In this document: positions 17,054 through 24,935 of the stretch, piece after piece | How positions within the stretch are numbered: position 1 is the stretch's first letter | How the letters are laid out: each line of letters starts with the position of its first letter | NCBI GenBank assembly: GCA_965214915.1 | Contig: CBDCCP010000003.1 | Span: forward strand, 124,001 to 188,000 | Source of the DNA: CATQHP01 sp965214915 | Lineage (GTDB): Bacteria > Acidobacteriota > Terriglobia > Bryobacterales > UBA6623 | Direction: 5' to 3' | DNA length: 64,000 nucleotides | Position numbers and translations under genes: made by a program | Notes under the pieces: model-generated | The model's input: only the letters and a program-made list of their open reading frames with translations | Database searches by the model: none | Told to the model about the DNA's origin: nothing

Positions 17054-18292
17054 GGAAACTCTGAACAAGCAGGCTATTGACTGGGATAATAAGGGGAGAG
17101 CAGCGGGCACGGGGAATAAGGGGGAGAGCGATGGCGCAGCGGACGTTTGCAGAATTGGAGTACGAGGGGAAGAAGAAGCAGACGAGGCGGGAGAAGTTTC
17201 TGGCACGGATGGAGGACTTGATTCCGTGGGAGCGCTTGGAGGAGCGCATCCGCCCGTACTACCCCCAAGCGGGGCGGGGGCGGCGACCGTACGAGTTGGC
17301 GGTGATGCTGCGCGTGCATTGCGTGCAGTTGTTTTACAACGTGAGCGATCCGGGGATGGAGGACATGCTGTACGAGATCGAGTCGGTGCGGCGCTTCGTG
17401 GGCTTGCGTTTGGGGGATGCGCTGCCGGACGAGACGACGATTTTGAACTTTCGGCATCTGTTGGAGCGGCACGAGTTGGGCGGGAAGCTGATGGCGGAGA
17501 TCAACGCGCACTTGGCGGAGCAAGGCTTGCGGCTGCGGGAGGGGACGATTCTGGACGCGACGATCATCGCGGCGCCGAGTTCGACGAAGAACAAGAAGCG
17601 GAGTCGCGACCCACAGATGCATCAGACCAAGAAGGGGAATCAATGGTATTTCGGGATGAAGGCGCATATCGGCGTGGACGCCGAGACGGGGCTGACGCAT
17701 AGCGTGGCGGCGACGGCGGCGAACGTGGCGGATGTGACCCAAGGGCATGAGTTGCTGCACGGCGGGGAGCGGGAGGGTGTGCGCGGATGCGGGTTACCAG
17801 GGGATCGACAAGCGCGCGGAGCATCGGGGGCGTAAGGTGCGCTGGCAAGTGGCCTTGAAGGCTGGGCAGCGGCGGCGCTTGGCGGCGGGCAGCGCGGAGG
17901 CGCGGGGCGGAGCGGCGCAAGGCAGAGGTGCGGGCCAAGGTGGAGCACCCGTTTCTGTACGTGAAGCGGCACTTTGGCTACGCCAAGGTGCGCTATCGCG
18001 GCTTGGCCAAGAACCGGGAGCGGATCAGTCTGCTGTTGGGCTTCGCCAATCTGCTGCTTGCCGGGCGCTACGCGACGGCCTGAGCGCCACAATACAGGAG
18101 TCGTGCGTCCATGCCGGCGCCAAGCCGCAGAAGCGGAGTCGAAGCCGTCGTGCTGCGGGGTCAAAAATTGGCGTTGCGAAGTCAAAATCGGCAGGATTCA
18201 GCCGCAAAATTCGCCGGCAGCCCGGCTGCAACCGCTCCTTACGGACAACTTCAACCAGCCAACGCGCCAAAACCACTTTATTCAGACTTTCC
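17054..18292 (+). mobile_element. IS5-family (IS5 group) insertion sequence, copy 1, 1239 bp
   Basis: Complete element bounded by imperfect terminal inverted repeats: GGAAACTCTGAACAA at the left and the inverse GGAAAGTCTGAATAA at the right, two mismatches in 15. It is flanked by CTAG duplications. It carries one transposase gene on the plus strand. The protein closely resembles E. coli IS5 InsH (GRRPYELAVMLRVHC, NFRHLLERHEL, PSSTKNK, MHQTKKGNQWYFGMKAHIGVD). A second copy starts at 63018. Copy 1 differs from copy 2 by a few substitutions and two single-base insertions in the transposase. Confidence 0.95.
17131..18083 (+). pseudogene. IS5-group DDE transposase, two +1 frameshifts
   Basis: Transposase of copy 1, starting MAQRTFAELEYEGKKKQTRR after a GGGGGAGAGCG ribosome-binding region. 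Compared with copy 2, an extra G in the run at 17775-17777 and another at 17904-17907 shift the frame. Correcting both restores 317 codons ending ANLLLAGRYATA. DDE blocks are visible: GTILDATIIAAPS (first Asp), the region of VCADAGYQGIDKR (second Asp), and HPFLYVKRHFGYAKVRYRG with the C-terminal block. As written, copy 1 should not produce active transposase, though the intact second copy could act in trans on its ends. Confidence 0.92.
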
Positions 18293-18296
18293 CTAG
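18293..18296. repeat. Right CTAG target-site duplication of the IS
   Basis: Second copy of the CTAG duplication, following the right terminus ..CAGACTTTCC. Its minus-strand continuation is the ligase coding sequence ending EINSLPSLGEHGSY. Confidence 0.92.
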
Positions 18297-19199
18297 GTAC
18301 GAGCCGTGCTCGCCGAGGCTCGGCAAGCTGTTGATCTCCAGAATATAGAGTTTTCCCTGTTTGTCGAGCCGCATATCGACACGGGCGCAGTCGCAGCACC
18401 CCGAGCGCGGAGAATGCCTGCGCGGCCAAATCCCGCGCTTGTTTTGTGAGCGCATCGCCGATTTCGCGCGGGACAGGTATGCGAAATCGAACGACCGCTC
18501 CGTCCGGTCTTGTCCTCGTAGGTGTAGATAGCCGGCCCTCCCTCGCCAAAAAGGAGTTCGACCGGCGGAAAGGCCTCGGGGAGGATTGTTGCCCAGCAGA
18601 CCGACGTTCACCTCGCGCCCATCGATGAACTGCTCCGCCAGCACCGCCTGCCGGAACTCGTTGTAGATCACGCCGGTCGCCTCGCGCAGCTCAGACTCAT
18701 TGTTGACCACCTTGAGGCCGAAGGAAACCGCTTCGTTCTTCGGCTTTACGATGAGCGGATAGGTCAGCTCCGGCAACGCCGCGTCCGGCGTTTGCAGCAC
18801 AGCGAAATCGGGGGTCGGCAGTCCGTGCTGCCGCAAAATGATCTTCGTGACGACCTTGTCGAGGCAGAGCGAATGCGCCAGCGGTCCGGACGCGACGTAG
18901 GGAATGCCGATCATCTCCAAAATACTCGGCACGTGGGTGTAGCGCGCCTGCCCCTGCAGGCCGTAGGAGACATTGAAGACGAGGCCGGGCCGCTCGCCCT
19001 TGACGACGCGCGGCATGAATTCCTCGAGGCGCGCGATCAGATCCTTGTCGCCTTCGACCGCGATCACCTGGTGGCCGCCCGCCTTCAGCGCCGCGGTCAG
19101 ACGGCCGATCGTGCGCAGCCCGATCTTCTCCCGATTGGGCAGGCCGAACAGATTGATTACGCTCCGGCTGTCCCGGTTGTAAACGATTGCAATTTTCAT
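18293..19199 (-). pseudogene. ATP-grasp (D-Ala-D-Ala-ligase-like) domain: 5' half of the IS-split fusion, three frameshifts
   Basis: Amino-terminal ligase domain starting MKIAIVYNRDSRSVINLFG. ATP-grasp features include YPLIVKPKNEAVSFG, AEQFIDGREVNVGLLGN, and the magnesium-ligand block YILEINSLPSLG. The D-Ala-D-Ala ligase family couples two amino acids or peptides using ATP; the substrates here are unknown. Three single-base insertions break the frame: at a GGGG on the plus strand (18578-18581), around 18481-18515, and at CCCC 18400-18403. Removing them and the IS gives one open frame of 721 codons with the M20-like half. It starts 73 bp after the TolC-like gene. A housekeeping ddl role is unlikely because of the fusion and its disruption. 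Confidence 0.85.
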
Positions 19200-19272
19200 T
19201 CTCGACTCTCAGCGCGATGACGAGCGGCGCCGCCCGTCCCCAAGTCGACTAAGGAATTGTCTCTTGTTTTCG

Positions 19273-20619
19273 TTACAGAAGATCTCTGGCCGCGGCTCTG
19301 TCGAAATCGATCTCCGCCAGTTTGGCCTCCTGCTGCAATCCTAGCAAGCGCAGCGCCGAATCCTGCGTCGCCCGCACGACGGTCAACAGATTCTGCGCGT
19401 TCCCCGCATCTTTTCGGTACATGCTCAGAGCGGATGCGCGCAGTTCGAGCGCGCGCGTTGCCGATCGAGTGCGGTAGTCTTTCACGGCTTGCCGTCGGAT
19501 GCGCAGGACGTGGTGCGCAGTCCGTACTTGGGCCAGGATTCTATGGCGGAGACTGCGCAGATGCTCGCGGGCTTCGCGGACGCGAGATTCTTCTACGCCC
19601 GCGGCCGGCTTGCGGCCGGGTATCGGCAGCGGCATCGTGACTGCAAAGAACGGGCCGGCAGCGTAGCGGCCGTTGCCCAGATCCGCTCTTTTGATGCCCC
19701 CGATCACCCGCGGATTGGAAACGCGCCATCGGCTTGCCGCGTCCGCTTCCAACTGAAGTTGCTCGAGTCTTGACGTTGCAGCCTGAAAATCGCCGCGTGC
19801 TTGCATCGCCGCCGCAAGCGATTCCTGCAAGGGCGGCAAGGCATAGCGCGGCGCAAGAGTTCCCAGAACGCGCAAGGTCTCGGGATCGACGCGGTCGCCG
19901 AGAAGGCCGGCGAGCAGTCCTCGCGAGCGGACAATCATGATTTCGGCCTCCGACCGCGCGCCGCCATGCTCTGCAATGGCGTGTTCGGCAAGGAACAAAT
20001 CGGCGTCCGACGCCCGGCCCGACGCATGGAATTCTCGGATGGCGCGGCCGATTTCCGTCAGTTCAAGGGCGCCCCGCTCGATGGCGTGCTTGCGTTCTTG
20101 CGCATGGAGAAGTCGATAAAACGCATGCAACATACGCGCTTCGGTCTGGCGTGAATCGTGAACAACGTCAGCATTTCCCGCAGCGACCGCCGCCTCCCTG
20201 GCGCGCCGCGGCAGTCCGTTCCGCCCGGGCATGACGATCTCCTGTTCGACGGCATAGAAGTCCGTTCGTCCGGCGCCTTCGAGCGAGACGCTCACGGTCG
20301 GGCTGGGCGATGCCGTCCAGTCCTCCGCCTGCAGCGCCTTGAACCGAGCTTGCAATTCCTTCCGGTGAGGGCTCTCGCGCAGAAGTTGCAACGCTCGCTC
20401 TATGCTGAGTTCCTGGGAGCCGGCGGCCGCGGCGCAGCAGATCGCCAGCAGACCTACTTGCCGGCCGATTCGAGTTTTTCGAACAACAGGGAAACGTCCG
20501 AGGACGCCTTCGACCTCGCCTGGTTGGCGGCGCGATCGGCGCAAATGCCCTGCGCCCCGGACTCCGCAGACGAACCTCCGGGCAGTGCTCCTCGATACCC
20601 AAACAGAAAACAGCCTCAT
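19273..20619 (-). CDS. TolC-family outer-membrane efflux protein
   Basis: Outer-membrane factor expected to form a trimeric channel for a tripartite exporter. Long amphipathic helices with TolC-type repeats dominate (for example ALQLLRESPHRKELQARFKA, and AEHAIAEHGGARSEAEI), and a hydrophobic signal-like stretch GLLAICCAAAAGSQ precedes them. The only in-frame start is the ATG at 20619, overlapping the CNNM gene stop as ATGA. It gives 448 residues with an odd arginine-rich leader of about 55 residues before the signal, so a small indel in 20450-20619 may have moved the true start. No membrane-fusion or inner-membrane pump gene is adjacent, unlike normal efflux operons. Confidence 0.8.
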   Translation of the reverse strand: MRLFSVWVSRSTARRFVCGVRGAGHLRRSRRQPGEVEGVLGRFPVVRKTRIGRQVGLLAICCAAAAGSQELSIERALQLLRESPHRKELQARFKALQAEDWTASPSPTVSVSLEGAGRTDFYAVEQEIVMPGRNGLPRRAREAAVAAGNADVVHDSRQTEARMLHAFYRLLHAQERKHAIERGALELTEIGRAIREFHASGRASDADLFLAEHAIAEHGGARSEAEIMIVRSRGLLAGLLGDRVDPETLRVLGTLAPRYALPPLQESLAAAMQARGDFQAATSRLEQLQLEADAASRWRVSNPRVIGGIKRADLGNGRYAAGPFFAVTMPLPIPGRKPAAGVEESRVREAREHLRSLRHRILAQVRTAHHVLRIRRQAVKDYRTRSATRALELRASALSMYRKDAGNAQNLLTVVRATQDSALRLLGLQQEAKLAEIDFDRAAARDLL

Positions 20620-21857
20620 TTCTCTTCCCCGTCGTCTTGAGATATACGCAGCCGAATCCGGTCGGCGCGGCCGCCTTGTTCCTCGACAACCTCGGCGTCC
20701 GCTCCGCGGAGCCGTACCCGGTCGCCCTTTTTCAACAGTCGATTGAGCCGGCTGACCAGCAGCCCCGAGAGTGTTTCCACATCCGCTGAATACAGGTTGA
20801 GGCCGCACTCCCGATTGACGCGTTCGAGCGGAAGCCGCCCGTTCACCAGATAGGTCGAGGTCCCTTCCAGGACGATGTCGGGCAACTCGGAATCGAACTC
20901 GTCCTGGACCGCGCCCACGATCTGTTCCATGACGTTCTCCATCGTGACGACCCCGACCACGGAACTGTACTCGTCGTCAACCAGAGCCATATGCTGATGC
21001 GTGTTCTGCATTTCGCGCAAGAGTCGGCTGATGGGCAGAGTCTCCGGAATATGGCGGATGGGCCGCGCGATCGACTGGAGATCGAAATCGGCGGCGGCGG
21101 TCACTCCGACAAGATCTTTGACATGGATCAGCCCGACCGTATTGTCCAGGGAGTCGTAACACAGCGGGAACCGCGTGTGTCCGGTCTCTTGGATTACTTC
21201 GAGACACTTGTTCAGCGTCCAGCGGGCGTCGAGCCAAATCACATCCTTGCGCGGCGCCATGACTTGACGCGCGGACATGTCGTCGAAGTAAAAGACCGCG
21301 TTCAGGAGTTGGAGTTCGGTCCCGGACAGTTCGCCTGACTTGCGGCCGAGCCTGATGCTGGCCTGGATTTCATCCTCTGTAATCGCGGGGCTGCCGTGGG
21401 CGCCCGTGAAGAGGTTGGCAAACGCCTGGGTCACCTTGATGATCGGGGCAAGTCCTTTCTGCATGACTGCGAGAGGCCGGACGGTGAAGGGCCATAGCGT
21501 GCGCCACTGCGTTGCGCCGTACGTCTTGGGCAGGATCTCGCCCACGAACAGAATTGCCGCCGTCAGGGCCGCGGACACGACCGGCACCCACGAGGCGCCC
21601 AAAATCTGCGTGGCGTACATGCCGCACACGGTGGCGCCGGCCGTGTTGGCGATGGTGTTGAGCACGAGAATGGCCGACGTCGGCTGGGCGATGTTCGACT
21701 TCATGCCGATGAAACGCTCGGCCAGAGCGGAATGCGGACCGTCCGCCCTCGCCGCCTCCAGGGCGCCCATCCGCGTCGAATACAAAATTGCTTCGACCAG
21801 CGAGCAGAAGCTCGAGATCAAGACCGTCAGACATGGGGCAACAAGTAGCAGAGTCAT
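20616..21857 (-). CDS. CNNM/CBS-domain membrane protein (CorC/TlyC hemolysin family)
   Basis: Integral membrane protein of 413 residues related to Mg2+/Co2+ extrusion proteins. Order: CNNM (DUF21) transmembrane domain of about four segments (residues 1-150, with VGEILPKTYG), two CBS domains (around QVMAPRKDVIWLD and HMALVDDEYSSVVGVVTMEN), then a C-terminal CorC/HlyC domain (NGRLPLERVNRECGLNL). CBS domains of the family sense adenine nucleotides. It is 30 bp downstream of mgtE and overlaps the TolC-like gene by 4 bp. Adjacent MgtE (import) and CNNM (probable export) suggest magnesium or another divalent-cation balance. Confidence 0.92.
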   Translation of the reverse strand: MTLLLVAPCLTVLISSFCSLVEAILYSTRMGALEAARADGPHSALAERFIGMKSNIAQPTSAILVLNTIANTAGATVCGMYATQILGASWVPVVSAALTAAILFVGEILPKTYGATQWRTLWPFTVRPLAVMQKGLAPIIKVTQAFANLFTGAHGSPAITEDEIQASIRLGRKSGELSGTELQLLNAVFYFDDMSARQVMAPRKDVIWLDARWTLNKCLEVIQETGHTRFPLCYDSLDNTVGLIHVKDLVGVTAAADFDLQSIARPIRHIPETLPISRLLREMQNTHQHMALVDDEYSSVVGVVTMENVMEQIVGAVQDEFDSELPDIVLEGTSTYLVNGRLPLERVNRECGLNLYSADVETLSGLLVSRLNRLLKKGDRVRLRGADAEVVEEQGGRADRIRLRISQDDGEEK

Positions 21858-21887
21858 TTCGATCCCACCCCCGATATTCTTTGGCCC

Positions 21888-23192
21888 TTAAAGCAGCCCT
21901 GAAAACATGGTTGCGAGCCCCAAGAAGCTCAAGAAGCCGACGATATCCGTCACCGTTGTCAGGAAAATGGACGACGATTGCGCCGGATCTTGGCCGAACG
22001 CCGCGAGAAGTACCGGGATGATCGCGCCCGCCACGCCGGCCAGCGTCATCGATAGCAGCATGGCGGCGCCGACGACCAGAACCAGTCCGGTCGATCCGCT
22101 CCAGACATACACGCCGGCGCAGGTGACGATTCCCACGCCGACCCCGTTAAGCGCTCCTGCCGCGAGCTCTTTCGCCGCGACCCTGGGCCACGAGCGGATG
22201 CCGATCTCGCGCAGGGCCAGCCCGCGAAGAACAACGGCGAGCGCTTGGCTGCCCGTGTTTCCCGACTGGCCGGCGACGACGGGCAGCAGCACGGCAAGGG
22301 CGGTAAACCGAGCGATCGTCTGCTCGAAGATTCCCACGACAGCGGCCGCGGCGAACGCCGTGAGCAAGTTGACTTGCAGCCAGGGCAATCGCTTGCGCAC
22401 GGCGAATCCCGCGCTGGACAGAGCGCTCTCTTCTTTGCCGGCGCCCGTGATGCTGACCAGATCCGCGCTGTGCTCCTCGCCGACTTTGTGGATCAACTCG
22501 TGCAGCCGCAGCACGCCGATCGGCGTCCCTTCGGGACCCACTACGGCAAGGCTGGTCAGTCTGTTGCGTTCCATGGCCTCGACGACCTCGGCGCGGCCGG
22601 CGAACGGGGACACGGTAACGGGCGGCGCCGGGATCAGGGAAGCGAGCGTAGCCGACGGTTCGGCGACAACAGCCTCGTGCAGCGGAACGACCCCCGCAAG
22701 TCGGGCATTTTCGTCAATAACGAAAAAATTGAGTGTGCTGCCTCCAGCGGACGCGGTGCGCAGCCGTTCGAGGGCGTCCCGGACGGTCGTCGTCCCGAGG
22801 AAGACGGCGATCTTCGGATCTCTGAGCCTGCCGGCGCTTTCCGGCGGATACGCCAGAAGCCGGCGCAACTCTCCGGCTTCCATTTTCGACATGCTGCCGA
22901 GGATCGTTTCGCGCTTCGATTCCGCAAGGCCGCCGAGCAGACTGCCCGCTTGCGCCGCTGCCAGATGCAGCAGCAATTCGCCGGCGGCTTTGGGCTCGGC
23001 GTGGGAAAGGATGTCGAGCGCCGTGGTTGTTGCGAGTAGGCGAAAGGCTTTGCAGTAGATCTGCGGCTTCATCTGCGAGACGAGATCGGCCGCTTCGTCG
23101 GTCGGCCTGCCGGCGAGATAATCCGCCGCTTCGCCCGGATGCCGCTGCACGAAATCGTGCGCAAGGAGGCGCGCGACCGGCCCGTTAGCCAT
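21888..23192 (-). CDS. mgtE: Magnesium transporter MgtE
   Basis: Mg2+-gated channel/transporter of 434 residues. An N-terminal helical MgtE_N domain (about 1-130) is followed by paired CBS domains (about 130-260) and a five-helix transmembrane domain at the C-terminus. The channel motif PVVAGQSGNTGSQ, characteristic of MgtE, is present, and the last helices contain the family's acidic DPAQSS and TVTDIVGF block. The start overlaps the upstream MgtE-like soluble gene by 8 bp. No Mg-sensing leader could be identified before the operon. Confidence 0.93.
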   Translation of the reverse strand: MANGPVARLLAHDFVQRHPGEAADYLAGRPTDEAADLVSQMKPQIYCKAFRLLATTTALDILSHAEPKAAGELLLHLAAAQAGSLLGGLAESKRETILGSMSKMEAGELRRLLAYPPESAGRLRDPKIAVFLGTTTVRDALERLRTASAGGSTLNFFVIDENARLAGVVPLHEAVVAEPSATLASLIPAPPVTVSPFAGRAEVVEAMERNRLTSLAVVGPEGTPIGVLRLHELIHKVGEEHSADLVSITGAGKEESALSSAGFAVRKRLPWLQVNLLTAFAAAAVVGIFEQTIARFTALAVLLPVVAGQSGNTGSQALAVVLRGLALREIGIRSWPRVAAKELAAGALNGVGVGIVTCAGVYVWSGSTGLVLVVGAAMLLSMTLAGVAGAIIPVLLAAFGQDPAQSSSIFLTTVTDIVGFLSFLGLATMFSGLL

Positions 23193-24030
23193 CGCTCTTT
23201 ACCCTGCCTGGAGCCGGTCCCGCCAAGCGGACTTGAGCGCTGAATCCGCTCAACATGGCGCATAAGCCGAGCCAGTAGAGTTCCCCAAGGGATGCCGCCA
23301 AGCGCATGCCGGTTGTCGAAGGTTTGCGCTTTACCGCATCGCGGAACACGCGCTCGCGGAGCACCCCGATGAGCGCTCCTGACGGGTCCACGACGGCCAC
23401 CGGCCCCCTTTCGTATCTCGCGTCTGCAATCAGCGTTGCGACAGACACACTTGCAAGCGCCGGGCGAACGGCGTCCAGCCCCAACGCCGCAACCGCCGCG
23501 CTGCGGTCGGCGCACAGGAGCATGGCGGGCGTGACGGCGCCGACCACGCGCTGGGAGCGGTCAAGGACGAATATGGACTCGGGCGCCGGCTCGCCGCTCT
23601 CGCGCAGGCGATCGACTGCCTGTTTTACTGTCAAGTCGCCGTAGAGCGTCTCCTCGCGCGGGTCCGCCAAGGCGCCCGCGGACTGAGGCGGATAGCGAAG
23701 AGCCCGCCGGAGCGGCGCTTGGACAGGGCTGGAGAGTTCGTCCAGCGCGCCCTCTCGAGCGGCTTGAGGAAGCAGCCGCAGGGCGGCGGCGGCGGTCGGG
23801 ACCGGGAGAGCCTCCAGCAGGAGGCGGCGCGTTGCGGGCGGGAAACGCTCCAGGCAAACCGTAGTCAGCCGAGGCGCGAGGCGCGCCAGCGCCTTGGCGG
23901 CGCTTTGGGCCGGCGCGCGCTGCAAGACGGCCGCCGCGTCCGCCGGCGCTTGTCGCTCCAGGATTCGCGCCGCTTCCTCGGGGCGGCGTTTCAGGTGGAG
24001 CAGAGCGAGGTCATGAACCGCTGCGCTCAT
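23185..24030 (-). CDS. MgtE-N/CBS-like regulatory protein lacking the channel domain
   Basis: Protein of 281 residues that aligns by eye with the cytosolic half of MgtE: HEAT-like helical repeats (residues 1-120, including LRRALRYPPQSAGALADP, as in MgtE) and then two CBS-like modules with ESIFVLDRSQRVVGAVTP and PVAVVDPSGALIGVLRE. It has at most one hydrophobic stretch near the C-terminus (LYWLGLCAMLSGFSA) and no MgtE channel motif. It overlaps mscS by 20 bp upstream and mgtE by 8 bp downstream. It could be a sensor subunit pairing with MgtE or a diverged duplicate; the role is inferred. Confidence 0.8.
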   Translation of the reverse strand: MSAAVHDLALLHLKRRPEEAARILERQAPADAAAVLQRAPAQSAAKALARLAPRLTTVCLERFPPATRRLLLEALPVPTAAAALRLLPQAAREGALDELSSPVQAPLRRALRYPPQSAGALADPREETLYGDLTVKQAVDRLRESGEPAPESIFVLDRSQRVVGAVTPAMLLCADRSAAVAALGLDAVRPALASVSVATLIADARYERGPVAVVDPSGALIGVLRERVFRDAVKRKPSTTGMRLAASLGELYWLGLCAMLSGFSAQVRLAGPAPGRVKSDG

Positions 24031-24844
24031 TGGCTTCGCCGATTACGACGGACACTTCATCGCAAAACTTTTTCGCGGGCAGGTAAACCCGGTTTCCGTC
24101 CATGCCGACCACGATCGAGGAGGAAGTGATTTCCAGGATCGTGCCTTCGATTTCTCCCACGCGCACCGCGTCCCCGATCCCCAAAACCTTGGATGCGTAG
24201 TAAGACGCCATGAGGTTGGTGACCACGGGACCCGCTCCCAAACCGAAGGCTATGGCCATTCCCCCCAAGGTCGAGGCGAGAATCACGGTGGCCAGCGAAA
24301 CGAGGACGCCGCTTGCGATCCCGACCTGTTGAAAGCCGACGATCAGCGCCACGACGAAAACGCCGCCTTGGGCCAAACGCCCAAGGATTTGAGCGTGCTC
24401 AACGCCGGCTTTCAGCCCAATGTCCGCAATCCAATGGTGTGTCAGATTCGCGGCGGCGCTGCCGACGAACACAACTGTTACGGCAAGCAGGAGTTGGGGC
24501 AGGAATTGGGCCACGCTTTGAAACAACTCTGCGACAATCGGCAGGGACAGCTTCTCCAGCGCCGCTGCTGCGAAGAACAGCAAAACGGCCCAATAAACGA
24601 ATCTCTCGAGCGCCTTGGGCGCGGCTCGTACGAGACCCGACGCGCGCAGGAATCTGCTGCCCTCGAAGCGCCTTTCGATTCGGTCGGCCGCCCGCGCCAG
24701 AATCCTGCGGGTCACAACGCCGCCGAGATGCGCCGCCGCCCAGCCCGCGGCCAGCAGGAACATGGAGGCCAAAATCGCGGGCAGCATTGCGGCAATGCGT
24801 TCGGAAATCGTCCCCAGCATGTGGGGCCAGTTCAAGAAATCCAT
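24011..24844 (-). CDS. MscS-family mechanosensitive channel
   Basis: Small-conductance mechanosensitive channel homologue of 277 residues. Several hydrophobic segments precede a pore-lining glycine/alanine-rich helix (ILASTLGGMAIAFGLGAGPVVTNLMASYY) that is typical of MscS TM3. Then comes the beta domain (IGDAVRVGEIEGTILEITSSS). It is first in the minus-strand string, with AAGGAGAAACG before the ATG and a TATAAT box upstream. It overlaps the MgtE-like gene by 20 bp. In the family it releases ions or small solutes under hypo-osmotic stress. Confidence 0.9.
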   Translation of the reverse strand: MDFLNWPHMLGTISERIAAMLPAILASMFLLAAGWAAAHLGGVVTRRILARAADRIERRFEGSRFLRASGLVRAAPKALERFVYWAVLLFFAAAALEKLSLPIVAELFQSVAQFLPQLLLAVTVVFVGSAAANLTHHWIADIGLKAGVEHAQILGRLAQGGVFVVALIVGFQQVGIASGVLVSLATVILASTLGGMAIAFGLGAGPVVTNLMASYYASKVLGIGDAVRVGEIEGTILEITSSSIVVGMDGNRVYLPAKKFCDEVSVVIGEANERSGS

Positions 24845-24879
24845 CGTTTCTCCTTCGTTACCGGCTGCCCGTCACGAAC

Positions 24880-24885
24880 ATTATA
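24880..24885 (-). promoter_or_regulatory. Candidate -10 box (TATAAT) for the mscS-led operon
   Basis: The 91 bp between the fabH stop and the mscS start reads TATAAT on the minus strand here, about 35 bp before the ATG, with AAGGAG as ribosome-binding site. No good -35 lies at 16-18 bp (TCATTG at 17 bp is weak). Suggests an independent promoter for the string. Confidence 0.4.
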
Positions 24886-24935
24886 CTTTGGGCCGACCGG
24901 CTCAATGACCGGAAAAACGAGTTTATGCCGCCGCC

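Noticed and set aside
19273..20619. Complete tripartite drug efflux system
   Set aside because: Only the TolC-like part is present; no membrane-fusion protein or RND/ABC pump is adjacent.
24845..24935. Mg2+-sensing riboswitch (M-box or ykkC type) before the mscS-mgtE string
   Set aside because: Only 91 bp with a TATAAT and ribosome-binding site; no room for an M-box and no conserved elements recognised.
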